From an uncultured Prevotellaceae bacterium (GTDB lineage: Bacteria; Bacteroidota; Bacteroidia; Bacteroidales; Bacteroidaceae): a stretch of 26,692 nt of DNA. Numbering within the stretch: the first letter of the stretch is position 1; each line of letters opens with the position of its first letter. Location: assembly GCA_946407325.1 (NCBI GenBank), contig CAMJNN010000010.1, positions 1-26,692 on the forward strand, given 5' to 3'. The translations under genes and the position numbers were made by a program. Below the pieces are notes generated by a model. It saw only the letters and a list, made by a program, of their open reading frames with translations. It had not been told where the DNA came from and searched no databases. Below are positions 5,243-13,786 of this stretch, piece by piece.

Positions 5243-7840
5243 TTAGAATGTCATCAACACCATGAAACGGAAGCCGCCTTTATGAGTACCTGGGGCATCC
5301 AAGTAAGTGAGTCGCCTTACATATTCCACATGGAGAAGTTTGAAGATATTGTAAATGCCAAAGCTTACCTCCACGTATGGCTTCTTGGAATCCATCAGGA
5401 AACTGGCTGGTTGTCCATTGCGCGTTGGGAACACAAACAAATCTTCGTTCCCTGGCAAGTAGGGGTTGTTCTTGTCGGTCAGGGTGCCCCACATCGCACG
5501 TACGCAGAACATCTCCCTCCACTTCAAGTGTTTGATAAGTGGGATGCGGTTGAACAACTTACCATTCATGTTATACTTCACAAACAGAGCCGCATAGCGG
5601 TCGTTCAGGAATTCCATGTTCTTAATGAGGGCAAACGACTCCTGGTCGTACATCATGACATACGACAGGTTGGTGATAGGAATGTTCAACATGGGGAAAG
5701 GTACCTTGTTCCACTCGGCACCGGCACGGGCAATGATGTTCAGGTGTCCCCATGAGCCCAACCAGAAACGTTTGCGCATACTGAACTCGGTGATATTAAA
5801 GTTGTAGTCACCACCCAAGCCCTTGAATCCAAAAGTATGCGTCAGTGTGTAGATGGGTGCGTCCAGTGAAATAGGTCTGCGTCGTTGCTTGGTGTTGATG
5901 AATGATTCACCAGGGGCATAACGAAGCGTGATGGCCAGTTCGTTGGTGGTCATGTCCTTCACAAATGTGTTCTGGTCGCTGAGCACACCAGGAACAGGAC
6001 CGTCATTCTTAAAATACGCCAATGTACCTACCGGTTCATCGTTACGATGGCGTGCCTGTGCCTTGACAGAAAAACCTGACTGTGTTTCCAGCTCGTATGT
6101 CAGTTCGGCATTGCGCGAATACATCATCTGATCCATGATGGTCCACCTCAATCCCACGAACATGTTATCCTTATCGGTGTCGAGGTATTTGTCGCTCGGC
6201 GACATCACATCGTACTGATACCTGAATTGGATGTAGTGCTTGGGGAATTCCCACAGCATATACTGACGTGGCAGGAATGAATAGGATACCTTGCCCTGAT
6301 ACATCCACTTGTGATCCTTGAAACCGTAGGCTCCATAGCCTTCGAAGAACCAGTGTTTACTTAAATTGGCCGTAGTTCCTGCACTTAGACGCAGACGCAA
6401 GCCATTGACGAAGTTACTGGTCACGATGGTATTGATAGGACCTAAATCCACTTTGCTTGGATGTTGACGGTCACCCAATTCGATGTAATTCTCAATCAAT
6501 GCCTTTAAGGCAAAGATAGCAAATTTGAAGCCAGGTATTTGTTCCAGGCGGTTCATGAATACGTCCATCGTGCTCTCCTGCTTGGTCAGTGGCTCATGAC
6601 GCACCTCAGCCCAGAACTCATCTGTCTTGTTCATCATGTCTATCTCTTTGATGACATCGCCTTTGAGGCGGAACAAACGTGGTTCTATCGGGTCGAATTT
6701 ATAATCGGAGTAGCGGGTGATACGTTGTATTTCCAAACCTTGGATGGCCGATGAAAGCTTCATCTGAACGGTCATGTCATCGTTCATCAGTACCCAACTG
6801 CTGTCGGGCATCTGCTCATATTCCTGGGTAACCACCATGTCCTCCACAAAGTTCACGGCTGTCTTCTTAGGTAGGTTCATGATGCATCGCTTCACAGCAT
6901 AGCTGGAGTCGCGTGCCACATACAGGTGACCGGTAAAGCCTGGATCCATCGGGTTGGCGGGAACGAAGGTCAGGTGGATGCACTCAGTTTTATCCACCAT
7001 CAAAGTGTCTTCCAAATAATATTGGTAGAAGGTGATGGCTCCACGACCAATCGGACTTACAAAGCGGCGTTGCAACAGAGCGATGTCATCATCGTAGATG
7101 TTCACGTCCTTGAACACATCCGCCAGGATGGTTCCCACCAAATCACCCGTATTGAAGAACTCTTCAATGCCTGATGAGTTGTAACCATCGATGATTTCCT
7201 TTTTACTCTCAGGACTATGTCGGTAGATGGTACGAGAAGCCGTTTCCTTGATAGAGATAGGCAGGATGGTCTTGCCAGTCTTTTCTGACACCTCCATCTG
7301 GTCTTTGAAGAAAGAGAATTTCTTATAGATACCTTTCTCCATCTTCTCAGGTGTGATGTCGTTGATGGACATACGCATCTTCTGGTACTTACGGTATTCG
7401 TAGTAGTCGTTGGTTTCCAGTTTGAGTCCTTTCTTCTTCTCAATTACTTTGCGCATAAAAATCACGGCAGGGTTTTCCCTGCGACGATAGCGCTCACGCC
7501 CGGGTTTGACAGTCACTTCTGCTATCTGAATATCGGCAGGTTTCAGCTTGAGCGTCAGTTCACGGGTAGCTGAGGTAATCTTCACTTTCTTGGTTTCGTA
7601 GCCGATGGCAGAAAAGGTCAGTTCGGTCCATCCTCTGCGTGCATGGTTGTCCACCTCGTACTGTCCGTCACCGTTTGTTACACTACCCGATCCTTTCCCC
7701 TCATACTGTACGGTAACATAGAGCAATGGCTCATTGGTCAGAGAGTCGGTCACTACACCTCTAATCTTTTGGGCATATACTCCTGTAGAGAAGAAAAGCG
7801 CAGCAAATAAGGCTGCAAAATATATAATTCTTCGTTTCAT
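5243..7840 (-). CDS. DUF5686 family outer-membrane protein with carboxypeptidase-regulatory-like domain
   Basis: An 865-residue protein. Residues 1-23 are a signal peptide ending at VYAQ. Residues about 24-105 form a CarboxypepD_reg-like beta-sandwich (IRGVVTDSLTNEPLLYVTVQ, then GDGQYEV and FSAIGYETKKV), the fold found at the N-terminus of many Bacteroidetes outer-membrane proteins. The rest matches DUF5686, with alternating hydrophobic beta-strand patterns and a final GGFRFMVLMTF that ends in phenylalanine, as expected of an outer-membrane barrel. No SusC TonB plug is recognisable and no SusD partner is nearby. Function is not established; assembly or transport at the outer membrane is only a guess. 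It lies 23 bases after the epimerase-like gene and 13 bases before rarA. Confidence 0.85.
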   Translation of the reverse strand: MKRRIIYFAALFAALFFSTGVYAQKIRGVVTDSLTNEPLLYVTVQYEGKGSGSVTNGDGQYEVDNHARRGWTELTFSAIGYETKKVKITSATRELTLKLKPADIQIAEVTVKPGRERYRRRENPAVIFMRKVIEKKKGLKLETNDYYEYRKYQKMRMSINDITPEKMEKGIYKKFSFFKDQMEVSEKTGKTILPISIKETASRTIYRHSPESKKEIIDGYNSSGIEEFFNTGDLVGTILADVFKDVNIYDDDIALLQRRFVSPIGRGAITFYQYYLEDTLMVDKTECIHLTFVPANPMDPGFTGHLYVARDSSYAVKRCIMNLPKKTAVNFVEDMVVTQEYEQMPDSSWVLMNDDMTVQMKLSSAIQGLEIQRITRYSDYKFDPIEPRLFRLKGDVIKEIDMMNKTDEFWAEVRHEPLTKQESTMDVFMNRLEQIPGFKFAIFALKALIENYIELGDRQHPSKVDLGPINTIVTSNFVNGLRLRLSAGTTANLSKHWFFEGYGAYGFKDHKWMYQGKVSYSFLPRQYMLWEFPKHYIQFRYQYDVMSPSDKYLDTDKDNMFVGLRWTIMDQMMYSRNAELTYELETQSGFSVKAQARHRNDEPVGTLAYFKNDGPVPGVLSDQNTFVKDMTTNELAITLRYAPGESFINTKQRRRPISLDAPIYTLTHTFGFKGLGGDYNFNITEFSMRKRFWLGSWGHLNIIARAGAEWNKVPFPMLNIPITNLSYVMMYDQESFALIKNMEFLNDRYAALFVKYNMNGKLFNRIPLIKHLKWREMFCVRAMWGTLTDKNNPYLPGNEDLFVFPTRNGQPASFLMDSKKPYVEVSFGIYNIFKLLHVEYVRRLTYLDAPGTHKGGFRFMVLMTF

Positions 7841-7863
7841 CTATTGTTTGCTATCTTTCAATA

Positions 7864-8964
7864 CTAAACTTTATTCTCCATCGACTCCACCAACACTTGC
7901 ACGATTCGTTCTGCCGTTCTGCCATCCCATCTGTCGGGCAGGGTGGCATGTTTCCATTCTCCTTGCAACAGCTTGTCAAGGGCAGCTGCCAATGCGAAGG
8001 TGTTTTCGCCCACTAACTCGTTGGTACCTATGCGCCAGGTTTCCGGATGCTCGGCATAGGTGTTCAGCGTAATGCAGGGAACATCCAGGAATGTGGCTTC
8101 CTCGGCTATATTACCTGAGTCGGTGACGATTCCCTTGGCCTGATTGATGAGGAATCCGAAGTGCAGGTAACTCTGCGAGGGCATGATGTGCAGGTTGGGT
8201 GCCTCCAACTCCAACTGTTTCACGGCATCTTCTACATAGCCGTGCAATGGAGCTATGATGGGCAACCCGTTTGCTTTCTTGACGACAGTCTCCAACAGCG
8301 ACTTCAGTACGGGTTTGTTGCGTATCAGGTCACGCCTGTTCAGTGTCAGCAACAGGTAGTTCCCCTTGCGCAGTCCCATACTGCTGAACCACATGGGCTG
8401 TAGCAGTCGGTGACGGTTGTATCGTATGGTATCAATCAATATATTGCCTACATAGTGGATATATTCGGGTATCATGCCTTCCTGGTTGAGGTTCCTGTTG
8501 GCCACCATACCGGCGGTAAACAGGTAATCGGAGATAGCATCTACGATGGTGCGGTTCACCTCGCGCGGCATGTTCATGTCGAACGAGCGGGTGCCGGCAA
8601 TCACGTGTGCCACTTTCAATCCGCGTTTCTTGGCCACAATTGAGCAACTCATGGTAGATGCCAGATCATCCACTACCAACACCACATGGGCAGGGTGGGC
8701 ATCGAGCTCTTTCTCGAAAGCCAGCATAATGGCCGCAGCCACTTCGCTCTGACCGCTATGTGCCACGTTCAGATAACCGTCCGGTTCACGGATGTCAAGG
8801 TCGGAAAATAAGGATGCGTCAAGGCTGGGATCACCTTGTGGCCCCGTGTATATCAGTCGGTATGTTATATCTTTGCCGTTGCTACGTGCTGCGTTAATGG
8901 CGCGGCATATAGGCGCTATCTTCATAAAATTGGGACGAGCACCCGAAACAATGGTTACTTTCAT
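7864..8964 (-). CDS. UDP-N-acetylglucosamine 2-epimerase homologue with altered active-site residues
   Basis: A 366-residue protein with the two Rossmann-like domains of WecB/MnaA-type epimerases (GT-B fold). Recognisable parts are SGARPNFMKIAP at the N-terminus, PREVNR (133-138), the nucleotide-binding TDSGNIAEEATFLDVP and EHPETWRIGTNELVG. In classical enzymes, which interconvert UDP-GlcNAc and UDP-ManNAc, HVEAGLRT and a THR-type motif carry a catalytic Glu and His. Here these read HVIAGTRS (Ile122) and LNRRD (Asn209). I recall very similar proteins in other Bacteroidales, so this looks like a stable lineage-specific subfamily and not a decayed gene. Its reaction is uncertain. ATG at 8964 was chosen; the frame runs on to a TTG at 8994, which lies within a promoter-like box. 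No polysaccharide genes are adjacent. Confidence 0.8.
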   Translation of the reverse strand: MKVTIVSGARPNFMKIAPICRAINAARSNGKDITYRLIYTGPQGDPSLDASLFSDLDIREPDGYLNVAHSGQSEVAAAIMLAFEKELDAHPAHVVLVVDDLASTMSCSIVAKKRGLKVAHVIAGTRSFDMNMPREVNRTIVDAISDYLFTAGMVANRNLNQEGMIPEYIHYVGNILIDTIRYNRHRLLQPMWFSSMGLRKGNYLLLTLNRRDLIRNKPVLKSLLETVVKKANGLPIIAPLHGYVEDAVKQLELEAPNLHIMPSQSYLHFGFLINQAKGIVTDSGNIAEEATFLDVPCITLNTYAEHPETWRIGTNELVGENTFALAAALDKLLQGEWKHATLPDRWDGRTAERIVQVLVESMENKV

Positions 8965-8991
8965 TTCCAATTGTCTTTTTATAATTCCTTG

Positions 8992-8999
8992 CAAACATA
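8992..8999 (-). promoter_or_regulatory. Possible -7 box (TATGTTTG) for the epimerase-like gene
   Basis: TATGTTTG fits the Bacteroidetes TAnnTTTG consensus and lies 27 bases before the ATG at 8964. No convincing TTTG element is seen 19-21 bases upstream, so support is moderate. If used, it excludes the TTG start at 8994. Confidence 0.4.
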
Positions 9000-9190
9000 C
9001 AAATAATTCTTCTTATAACCGCATACTGCAAGCCATAAACGTTTATTTTTAATTCTTTTTTTAATTCTTTTTTTCTTTATATATTTAAAGAGGATGGACG
9101 AAGGGTCAAGAAATACATCTTTACTATCATGAATCCTGCTGTGTTAATCTGTTAGGACAGGAATTTATTTGGTAAAAAATTGTTCAAATA

Positions 9191-9222
9191 TTGGGTTGTG
9201 TGAAAATAAAGTTGTACCTTTG
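9191..9222 (+). promoter_or_regulatory. Promoter of the carboxyltransferase gene
   Basis: TTG at 9191-9193, a 21-base spacer and TACCTTTG at 9215-9222 match the Bacteroidetes primary-sigma consensus. The expected start of transcription leaves a leader of roughly 35 bases before the ATG at 9264. Confidence 0.7.
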
Positions 9223-9263
9223 CGCTAAATTAGCTAAATAGGTAAAATTTTAATTGAGATAAT

Positions 9264-11033
9264 ATGAAGAAAGAAATCCAATTCAGTCTCCTCTATCGAG
9301 ACATGTTCCAGAGTTCAGGCAAGTTCCAGCCTAGAAAAGATCAGCTGGAGCGCATAGCCCCCGTCATTATCGATATGGGTTGTTTCGACCGCGTGGAAAC
9401 CAACGGTGGTGCTTTCGAGCAAGTGAACTTGATGTATGGCGAGAATCCTAACTTGGCAGTACGCGCTTTCACCAAGCCTTTTAACGAGGCTGGCATCAAG
9501 ACACACATGTTGGATCGTGGTCTGAACGCATTGCGTATGTATCCATGTCCTATAGATGTGCGAAAACTGATGTATAAGGTAAAGCATGCACAAGGTGTAG
9601 ATATCACCCGTATCTTTGATGGCTTGAACGATGCCAACAACATTATCCCTTCTATCAAATATGCACTGGAAGGTGGCATGACCCCACAGGCAACTCTTTG
9701 CATCACATATTCTCCGATTCACACTGTAGAGTATTATACCAAGCTGGCTGACAAACTGATTGAAGCTGGTGCGCAGGAAATCTGCTTGAAAGATATGGCA
9801 GGTATCGGTCGCCCATGGTCTTTGGGTCAGCTGACAAAGAACATTAAGGATCGTCATCCAGAGATCATCGTACAGTATCACGGTCATAGCGGTCCTGGTC
9901 TCTCTGTGGCTTCCATGCTGGAAGTGGCAGAAGCAGGTGTGGATGTGATTGACGTAGCTATGGAACCATTGTCTTGGGGTAAGGTTCATCCAGACGTGAT
10001 TACCATCCAGGCAATGCTGAAGGATGCTGGTTTCCAGGTGAAGGATATCAATATGAAGGCTTATATGGAGGCTCGCGCCCTGACACAGGAATTTATCGAC
10101 GACTTCCTGGGCTATTTCATGGATCCAACCAACAAGCACATGACTTCATTGCTGCTGAAGTGCGGTTTGCCTGGCGGTATGATGGGTTCTATGATGGCTG
10201 ATATGAAGGGTATGATGCCTGTCATCAACATGTCTTTGAAGGCACAAGGTAAGCCTGAAATGACCCTCGATGAAGTGGTGGTGAAGCTGTTCGACGAGGT
10301 AGAGTATGTATGGCCTAAGGTAGGTTATCCTCCATTGGTGACTCCATTCAGCCAGTATGTAAAGAACATCGCTTTGATGAATATCCTGGCCGAAGCTCAA
10401 GGTAAGCCTCGCTATAGCTTGTTGACCGACAAGAGCATCTGGGGTATGATCTTGGGTAAGAGCGGTCAGCTGCCAGGTGAAGTGGCTCCTGAAATCAAGG
10501 AATTGGCTAAGGAGCAGGGTCTGGAATTCTTCACCGGTGATGTACAGGCACTCTATCCTGACAATATGGATGACTTCCGCAAGGAGATGAAGGAGAATGG
10601 TTGGGAGACTGGTCCTGACGATGAAGAACTGTTTGAGTTGGCTATGCACCCAGAGCAGTACCGTCCATTCAAGAGCGGTGTGGCTAAGCAGCGCTTTGAG
10701 GCGGATGTGCAGAAGGCTAAGGACGCAGCGATGGCTAAGCAGGGCTTCAACCCGGAGGATATCCTGAAGATGAAGCGTGCAAAGGCTGAGCCTATCACTG
10801 CTTCTGTAAACGGTCAGGTGCTGTGGGAGATTGATGTGGTGAACGCATCACTGGCTCCAGCCATCGGCGACAAGTTTAAGGAAGGTGATCATTTCTGCTA
10901 TATTACCACCCTGTGGGGCGAGCAGGCAGAGGTGAAGGCTAACTTTACGGGTAAGATTATTGAAGTGTGCGCTCAGCAGGGTGCTACCGTCAATAAGGGT
11001 GACGTACTGGCCTACATCGAAAGAGAAGCTTGA
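9264..11033 (+). CDS. Carboxyltransferase (oxaloacetate decarboxylase alpha / pyruvate carboxylase subunit B type) without a biotin lysine
   Basis: A 589-residue protein. Residues about 5-310 form the HMGL-like TIM barrel of biotin-dependent carboxyltransferases: RDMFQSSGKF (Arg12, Asp13), ETNGGAFEQVNLMYGENPN, CLKDMAGIGRP with the metal-site lysine, and the metal histidines in QYHGHSGPG. Residues about 320-480 resemble the conserved carboxylase region (VWPKVGYPPLVTPFSQYVKN). The last 75 or so residues look like a biotinyl/lipoyl domain, but where AMKM carries biotin the sequence reads TTLWGEQAEVKAN, so the acceptor lysine is replaced by Gly552. Such enzymes move a carboxyl group between biotin and pyruvate or oxaloacetate. 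A separate biotin carrier would be needed. It is monocistronic, between its own promoter and terminator, just ahead of the Na+-pumping NQR operon. Confidence 0.8.
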   Translation: MKKEIQFSLLYRDMFQSSGKFQPRKDQLERIAPVIIDMGCFDRVETNGGAFEQVNLMYGENPNLAVRAFTKPFNEAGIKTHMLDRGLNALRMYPCPIDVRKLMYKVKHAQGVDITRIFDGLNDANNIIPSIKYALEGGMTPQATLCITYSPIHTVEYYTKLADKLIEAGAQEICLKDMAGIGRPWSLGQLTKNIKDRHPEIIVQYHGHSGPGLSVASMLEVAEAGVDVIDVAMEPLSWGKVHPDVITIQAMLKDAGFQVKDINMKAYMEARALTQEFIDDFLGYFMDPTNKHMTSLLLKCGLPGGMMGSMMADMKGMMPVINMSLKAQGKPEMTLDEVVVKLFDEVEYVWPKVGYPPLVTPFSQYVKNIALMNILAEAQGKPRYSLLTDKSIWGMILGKSGQLPGEVAPEIKELAKEQGLEFFTGDVQALYPDNMDDFRKEMKENGWETGPDDEELFELAMHPEQYRPFKSGVAKQRFEADVQKAKDAAMAKQGFNPEDILKMKRAKAEPITASVNGQVLWEIDVVNASLAPAIGDKFKEGDHFCYITTLWGEQAEVKANFTGKIIEVCAQQGATVNKGDVLAYIEREA

Positions 11034-11055
11034 TTCTATAGAAATCCTAATAATA

Positions 11056-11092
11056 AGAAGCCTCAGAGCCATGTGCTTTGAGGCTTCTTTCA
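11056..11092 (+). terminator. Intrinsic terminator after the carboxyltransferase gene
   Basis: AGAAGCCTCA (11056-11065) pairs with TGAGGCTTCT (11079-11088), with an inner AGC/GCT extension, followed by TTTCATTATTT. It begins 23 bases after the stop codon and separates this gene from nqrA. Confidence 0.8.
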
Positions 11093-11154
11093 TTATTTAT
11101 GGCTTTGGGAAAGAAATAAACCCAATAAACTTCGTTTATTTGTCAAATATTCAC

Positions 11155-11162
11155 TAAATTTG
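11155..11162 (+). promoter_or_regulatory. Possible -7 box (TAAATTTG) of the nqr operon
   Basis: TAAATTTG fits TAnnTTTG and lies 36 bases before the nqrA ATG. The -33 side is weak: the base triplet at the right distance is TTC (11131-11133). It lies just after the preceding terminator, as expected for the operon promoter. Confidence 0.5.
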
Positions 11163-11198
11163 CAGACATTATCGAATACTAATCTTTAATATAATCGC

Positions 11199-12551
11199 AT
11201 GGCAAATGTAATTAAGTTACGCAAAGGCCTGGATATTAACCTGAAAGGTAAGCCAGCCAATGAAGTGACAACGTTACCGGCATCAGACGCATATTCTCTT
11301 GTGCCCGATGATTTTACTGGTGTCACTCCAAAGGTGGTGGTGAAAGAGCAGGTGCATGTCCTGGCAGGGGAGCCCTTGTTTATCGACAAGAATCACCCCG
11401 AAGTGAAATTTGTTTCGCCAGTTAGTGGCGTAGTTACAAGCGTTGAGCGAGGTGCACGTAGAAAGGTGATGAACATCATCGTAGCTCCTGACCAGGAGCA
11501 GCAGTATGCAGATTTCGGCAAGAAAGATCTGGCTACCCTCACAGGTGAGCTGGTGAAGGCTGCTCTGCTGGAAGCTGGTCTGTTCGCATTTATGCGTCAG
11601 CGTCCGTATGATGTGATTGCTAATCCTGACGATGCGCCACGCGCTATCTTTGTGTCAGCTTTCGACAGTGCTCCTTTGGCTCCCGATTTCGAGTTGCAGC
11701 TGAAGGGCGAGGAAGCTAACTTCCAGACGGGTCTTGACGCCCTGGCTAAGATGGCTAAGGTCTATCTTGGCGTGAGTGTAAGTCAGAAGTCAGCAGCTTT
11801 GACACAGGCAAAGAATGTAACCATCACCGTATTTGACGGTCCTCATCCTGCAGGTAATGTAGGTGTGCAGATCAATCATGTGGCTCCTATCAACAAGGGC
11901 GAGGTGGTTTGGACCATTGGTGCTGAGGCTGTCATCTTTATCGGACGTCTGTTCAACGAGGGTAAAGTGGACCTGACTCGCACCGTAGCACTCACAGGCT
12001 CTGAGTTTGTGAAGCCTTGCTATGTGAAGATGTTGTTGGGCGCTAAGCTCGACAACGTGTTCAAAGGACATGTGACTACTGGCAAGAACCTGCGCTACAT
12101 CAGTGGCAACGTACTTACAGGCAAGCAGGTAAACGCTGAAGGAAGTTATCTGGGCGCTTTCCATTCACAGCTGACGGTCATTCCTGAAGGCAATGACGTA
12201 CACGAGATGTTTGGTTGGATCATGCCTCGCATCAACGACTTCAGTACCAGCCGCTCTTATTTCAGCTGGCTGCAAGGCAAGAAGGAATATGTGATGGACG
12301 CACGTGTCAAGGGTGGCGAACGTCACATGATCATGTCTGGTGAATACGACAGTGTATTCCCAATGGACATCTATCCTGAGTATTTGGTAAAGGCTATCAT
12401 CGCTGGTGACATCGACAAGATGGAGGCGTTGGGCATCTATGAGGTGGCTCCAGAAGACTTCGCTCTCTGCGAGTTTGTATGCTCTTCTAAGGTAGAGGTA
12501 CAGCGCATCGTACGTGAAGGACTTGACGCACTTCGTGCTGAAATGGCTTAA
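11199..12551 (+). CDS. nqrA: Na+-translocating NADH:quinone reductase subunit A
   Basis: A 450-residue protein, close to the 446 of Vibrio NqrA. It begins with the family's MANVIKLRKGLDINLKGKP, a lipoyl-like fold near the N-terminus, followed by VKFVSPVSGVVTSVERGARRK. Further conserved stretches include FDGPHPAGNVGVQINH, GAEAVIFIGRLFNEG and a C-terminal PEDFALCEFVCSSKVEVQRI. NqrA is the peripheral cytoplasmic subunit of the Na+-NQR complex and has no cofactor of its own; it has been linked to quinone binding. It is the first of six consecutive nqr genes in the standard order A-F, so the operon is complete. The complex oxidises NADH, reduces quinone and exports Na+ across the inner membrane. 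Confidence 0.97.
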   Translation: MANVIKLRKGLDINLKGKPANEVTTLPASDAYSLVPDDFTGVTPKVVVKEQVHVLAGEPLFIDKNHPEVKFVSPVSGVVTSVERGARRKVMNIIVAPDQEQQYADFGKKDLATLTGELVKAALLEAGLFAFMRQRPYDVIANPDDAPRAIFVSAFDSAPLAPDFELQLKGEEANFQTGLDALAKMAKVYLGVSVSQKSAALTQAKNVTITVFDGPHPAGNVGVQINHVAPINKGEVVWTIGAEAVIFIGRLFNEGKVDLTRTVALTGSEFVKPCYVKMLLGAKLDNVFKGHVTTGKNLRYISGNVLTGKQVNAEGSYLGAFHSQLTVIPEGNDVHEMFGWIMPRINDFSTSRSYFSWLQGKKEYVMDARVKGGERHMIMSGEYDSVFPMDIYPEYLVKAIIAGDIDKMEALGIYEVAPEDFALCEFVCSSKVEVQRIVREGLDALRAEMA

Positions 12552-12586
12552 AGTTTTAACAAGTAATTAAAAACAGAAACTAAATA

Positions 12587-13765
12587 ATGAGCGCGTTAAG
12601 AAATTATCTGGATAAGATAAAGCCGAACTTCGAAGAAGGCGGCAAATTACACGCATTTCGTTCTGTGTTCGACGGCTTCGAGACTTTCCTGTTCGTGCCC
12701 AACAATACAGCGAAATCCGGAACGCATATTCATGATGCCATCGACAGCAAACGAATCATGTCATTGGTAGTGATTGCATTGATTCCGGCCATGTTGTTCG
12801 GTATGTACAACGTGGGCTATCAGCATTTCAATGCTACTGGCGCAGAAGGAGGCTTCTGGGCTATGTTCTTCTATGGTTTCCTGGCTGTGCTGCCAAAAAT
12901 CATAGTATCTTACGTGGTAGGTCTGGGCATCGAGTTCGCCGTGGCTCAGTGGAAGAACGAGGAGATTCAGGAAGGTTTCCTGGTATCTGGTATGTTGATC
13001 CCACTGATCGTACCCATCGAATGCCCATTGTGGATCCTGGCCATTGCAACGGCTTTCGCCGTGATCTTTGCGAAGGAAGTATTTGGCGGTACTGGTATGA
13101 ATGTGTTCAATGTAGCACTGATTACCCGTGCTTTCCTGTTCTTCGCTTATCCTACCAAGATGTCAGGTGATGCTGTTTGGGTATCACAAGGTTCTATCTT
13201 TGGCTTGGGCGGTGATAAGTTTGTTGACGGTTATACAGGAGCTACTGCTCTTGGACAGGCTGCAACAGCTGCTTCTCCAACAGGATTCCCAGACTTCAAC
13301 ATGGATATGATTACAGGTTTCATCCCTGGTTCTATCGGTGAGACCAGTGTGATTGCCATCGCCATTGGCGCAGTGATTCTGCTGTGGTCGGGTGTAGCAA
13401 GCTGGAAGACCATGTGCAGCGTGTTTGTGGGTGGTGCCCTGATGGCTTGGGTATTCAATGCCATTGGTCCCGACACTGCCATCGCTAACATGCCTTGGTA
13501 TGAACATCTGGTACTGGGTGGCTTCTGCTTCGGTGCCGTATTTATGGCTACCGATCCTGTAACCTCTGCTCGCACTGAATGTGGTAAGTATATTTATGGC
13601 TTCCTCATTGGTGTGATGGCGATTGTGATTCGCGTACTCAACCCAGGTTATCCTGAGGGTATGATGCTCGCCATCCTATTGATGAATATCTTCGCTCCGC
13701 TGATTGACTACTGTGTAGTACAGAGCAACATCAGCAAGCGCGAGAAACGAGTTGCTAAAGTCTAA
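12587..13765 (+). CDS. nqrB: Na+-translocating NADH:quinone reductase subunit B
   Basis: A 392-residue integral membrane subunit with about ten helices, related to RnfD. It carries covalently bound FMN: the threonine of the motif DGYTGAT (Thr220) matches the flavinylated Thr of Vibrio NqrB (DGxSGAT). Another conserved block is KEVFGGTGMNVFNVALITRA. The subunit is part of the membrane core that couples electron flow to Na+ movement and also holds riboflavin in characterised complexes. The gene follows nqrA after 35 bases without any promoter-like box. Confidence 0.97.
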   Translation: MSALRNYLDKIKPNFEEGGKLHAFRSVFDGFETFLFVPNNTAKSGTHIHDAIDSKRIMSLVVIALIPAMLFGMYNVGYQHFNATGAEGGFWAMFFYGFLAVLPKIIVSYVVGLGIEFAVAQWKNEEIQEGFLVSGMLIPLIVPIECPLWILAIATAFAVIFAKEVFGGTGMNVFNVALITRAFLFFAYPTKMSGDAVWVSQGSIFGLGGDKFVDGYTGATALGQAATAASPTGFPDFNMDMITGFIPGSIGETSVIAIAIGAVILLWSGVASWKTMCSVFVGGALMAWVFNAIGPDTAIANMPWYEHLVLGGFCFGAVFMATDPVTSARTECGKYIYGFLIGVMAIVIRVLNPGYPEGMMLAILLMNIFAPLIDYCVVQSNISKREKRVAKV

Positions 13766-13786
13766 CAATTAATACCGTTTAAGAAA

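Larger units (their letters stand above)
8965..9263. other. Divergent intergenic region with promoter boxes and AT-rich runs
   Basis: This 299-base gap separates two divergent genes. It contains a minus-strand box TATGTTTG (8992-8999), a low-complexity stretch at 9046-9087 in which a TTAATTCTTTTT-like unit is repeated, and the plus-strand promoter at 9191-9222. I see no RNA gene, riboswitch or further open frame. Confidence 0.6.

Noticed and set aside
9046..9087. The TTAATTC/T-rich tandem stretch as a phase-variable promoter switch.
   Set aside because: The units are short and imperfect, there are no flanking inverted repeats, and the consensus promoter lies about 100 bases downstream. It reads as low-complexity DNA.
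9315..10139. A 274-codon minus-strand open frame inside the carboxyltransferase gene.
   Set aside because: The sense frame is a full-length conserved enzyme; the antisense product looks like a reading-frame by-product of codon use.
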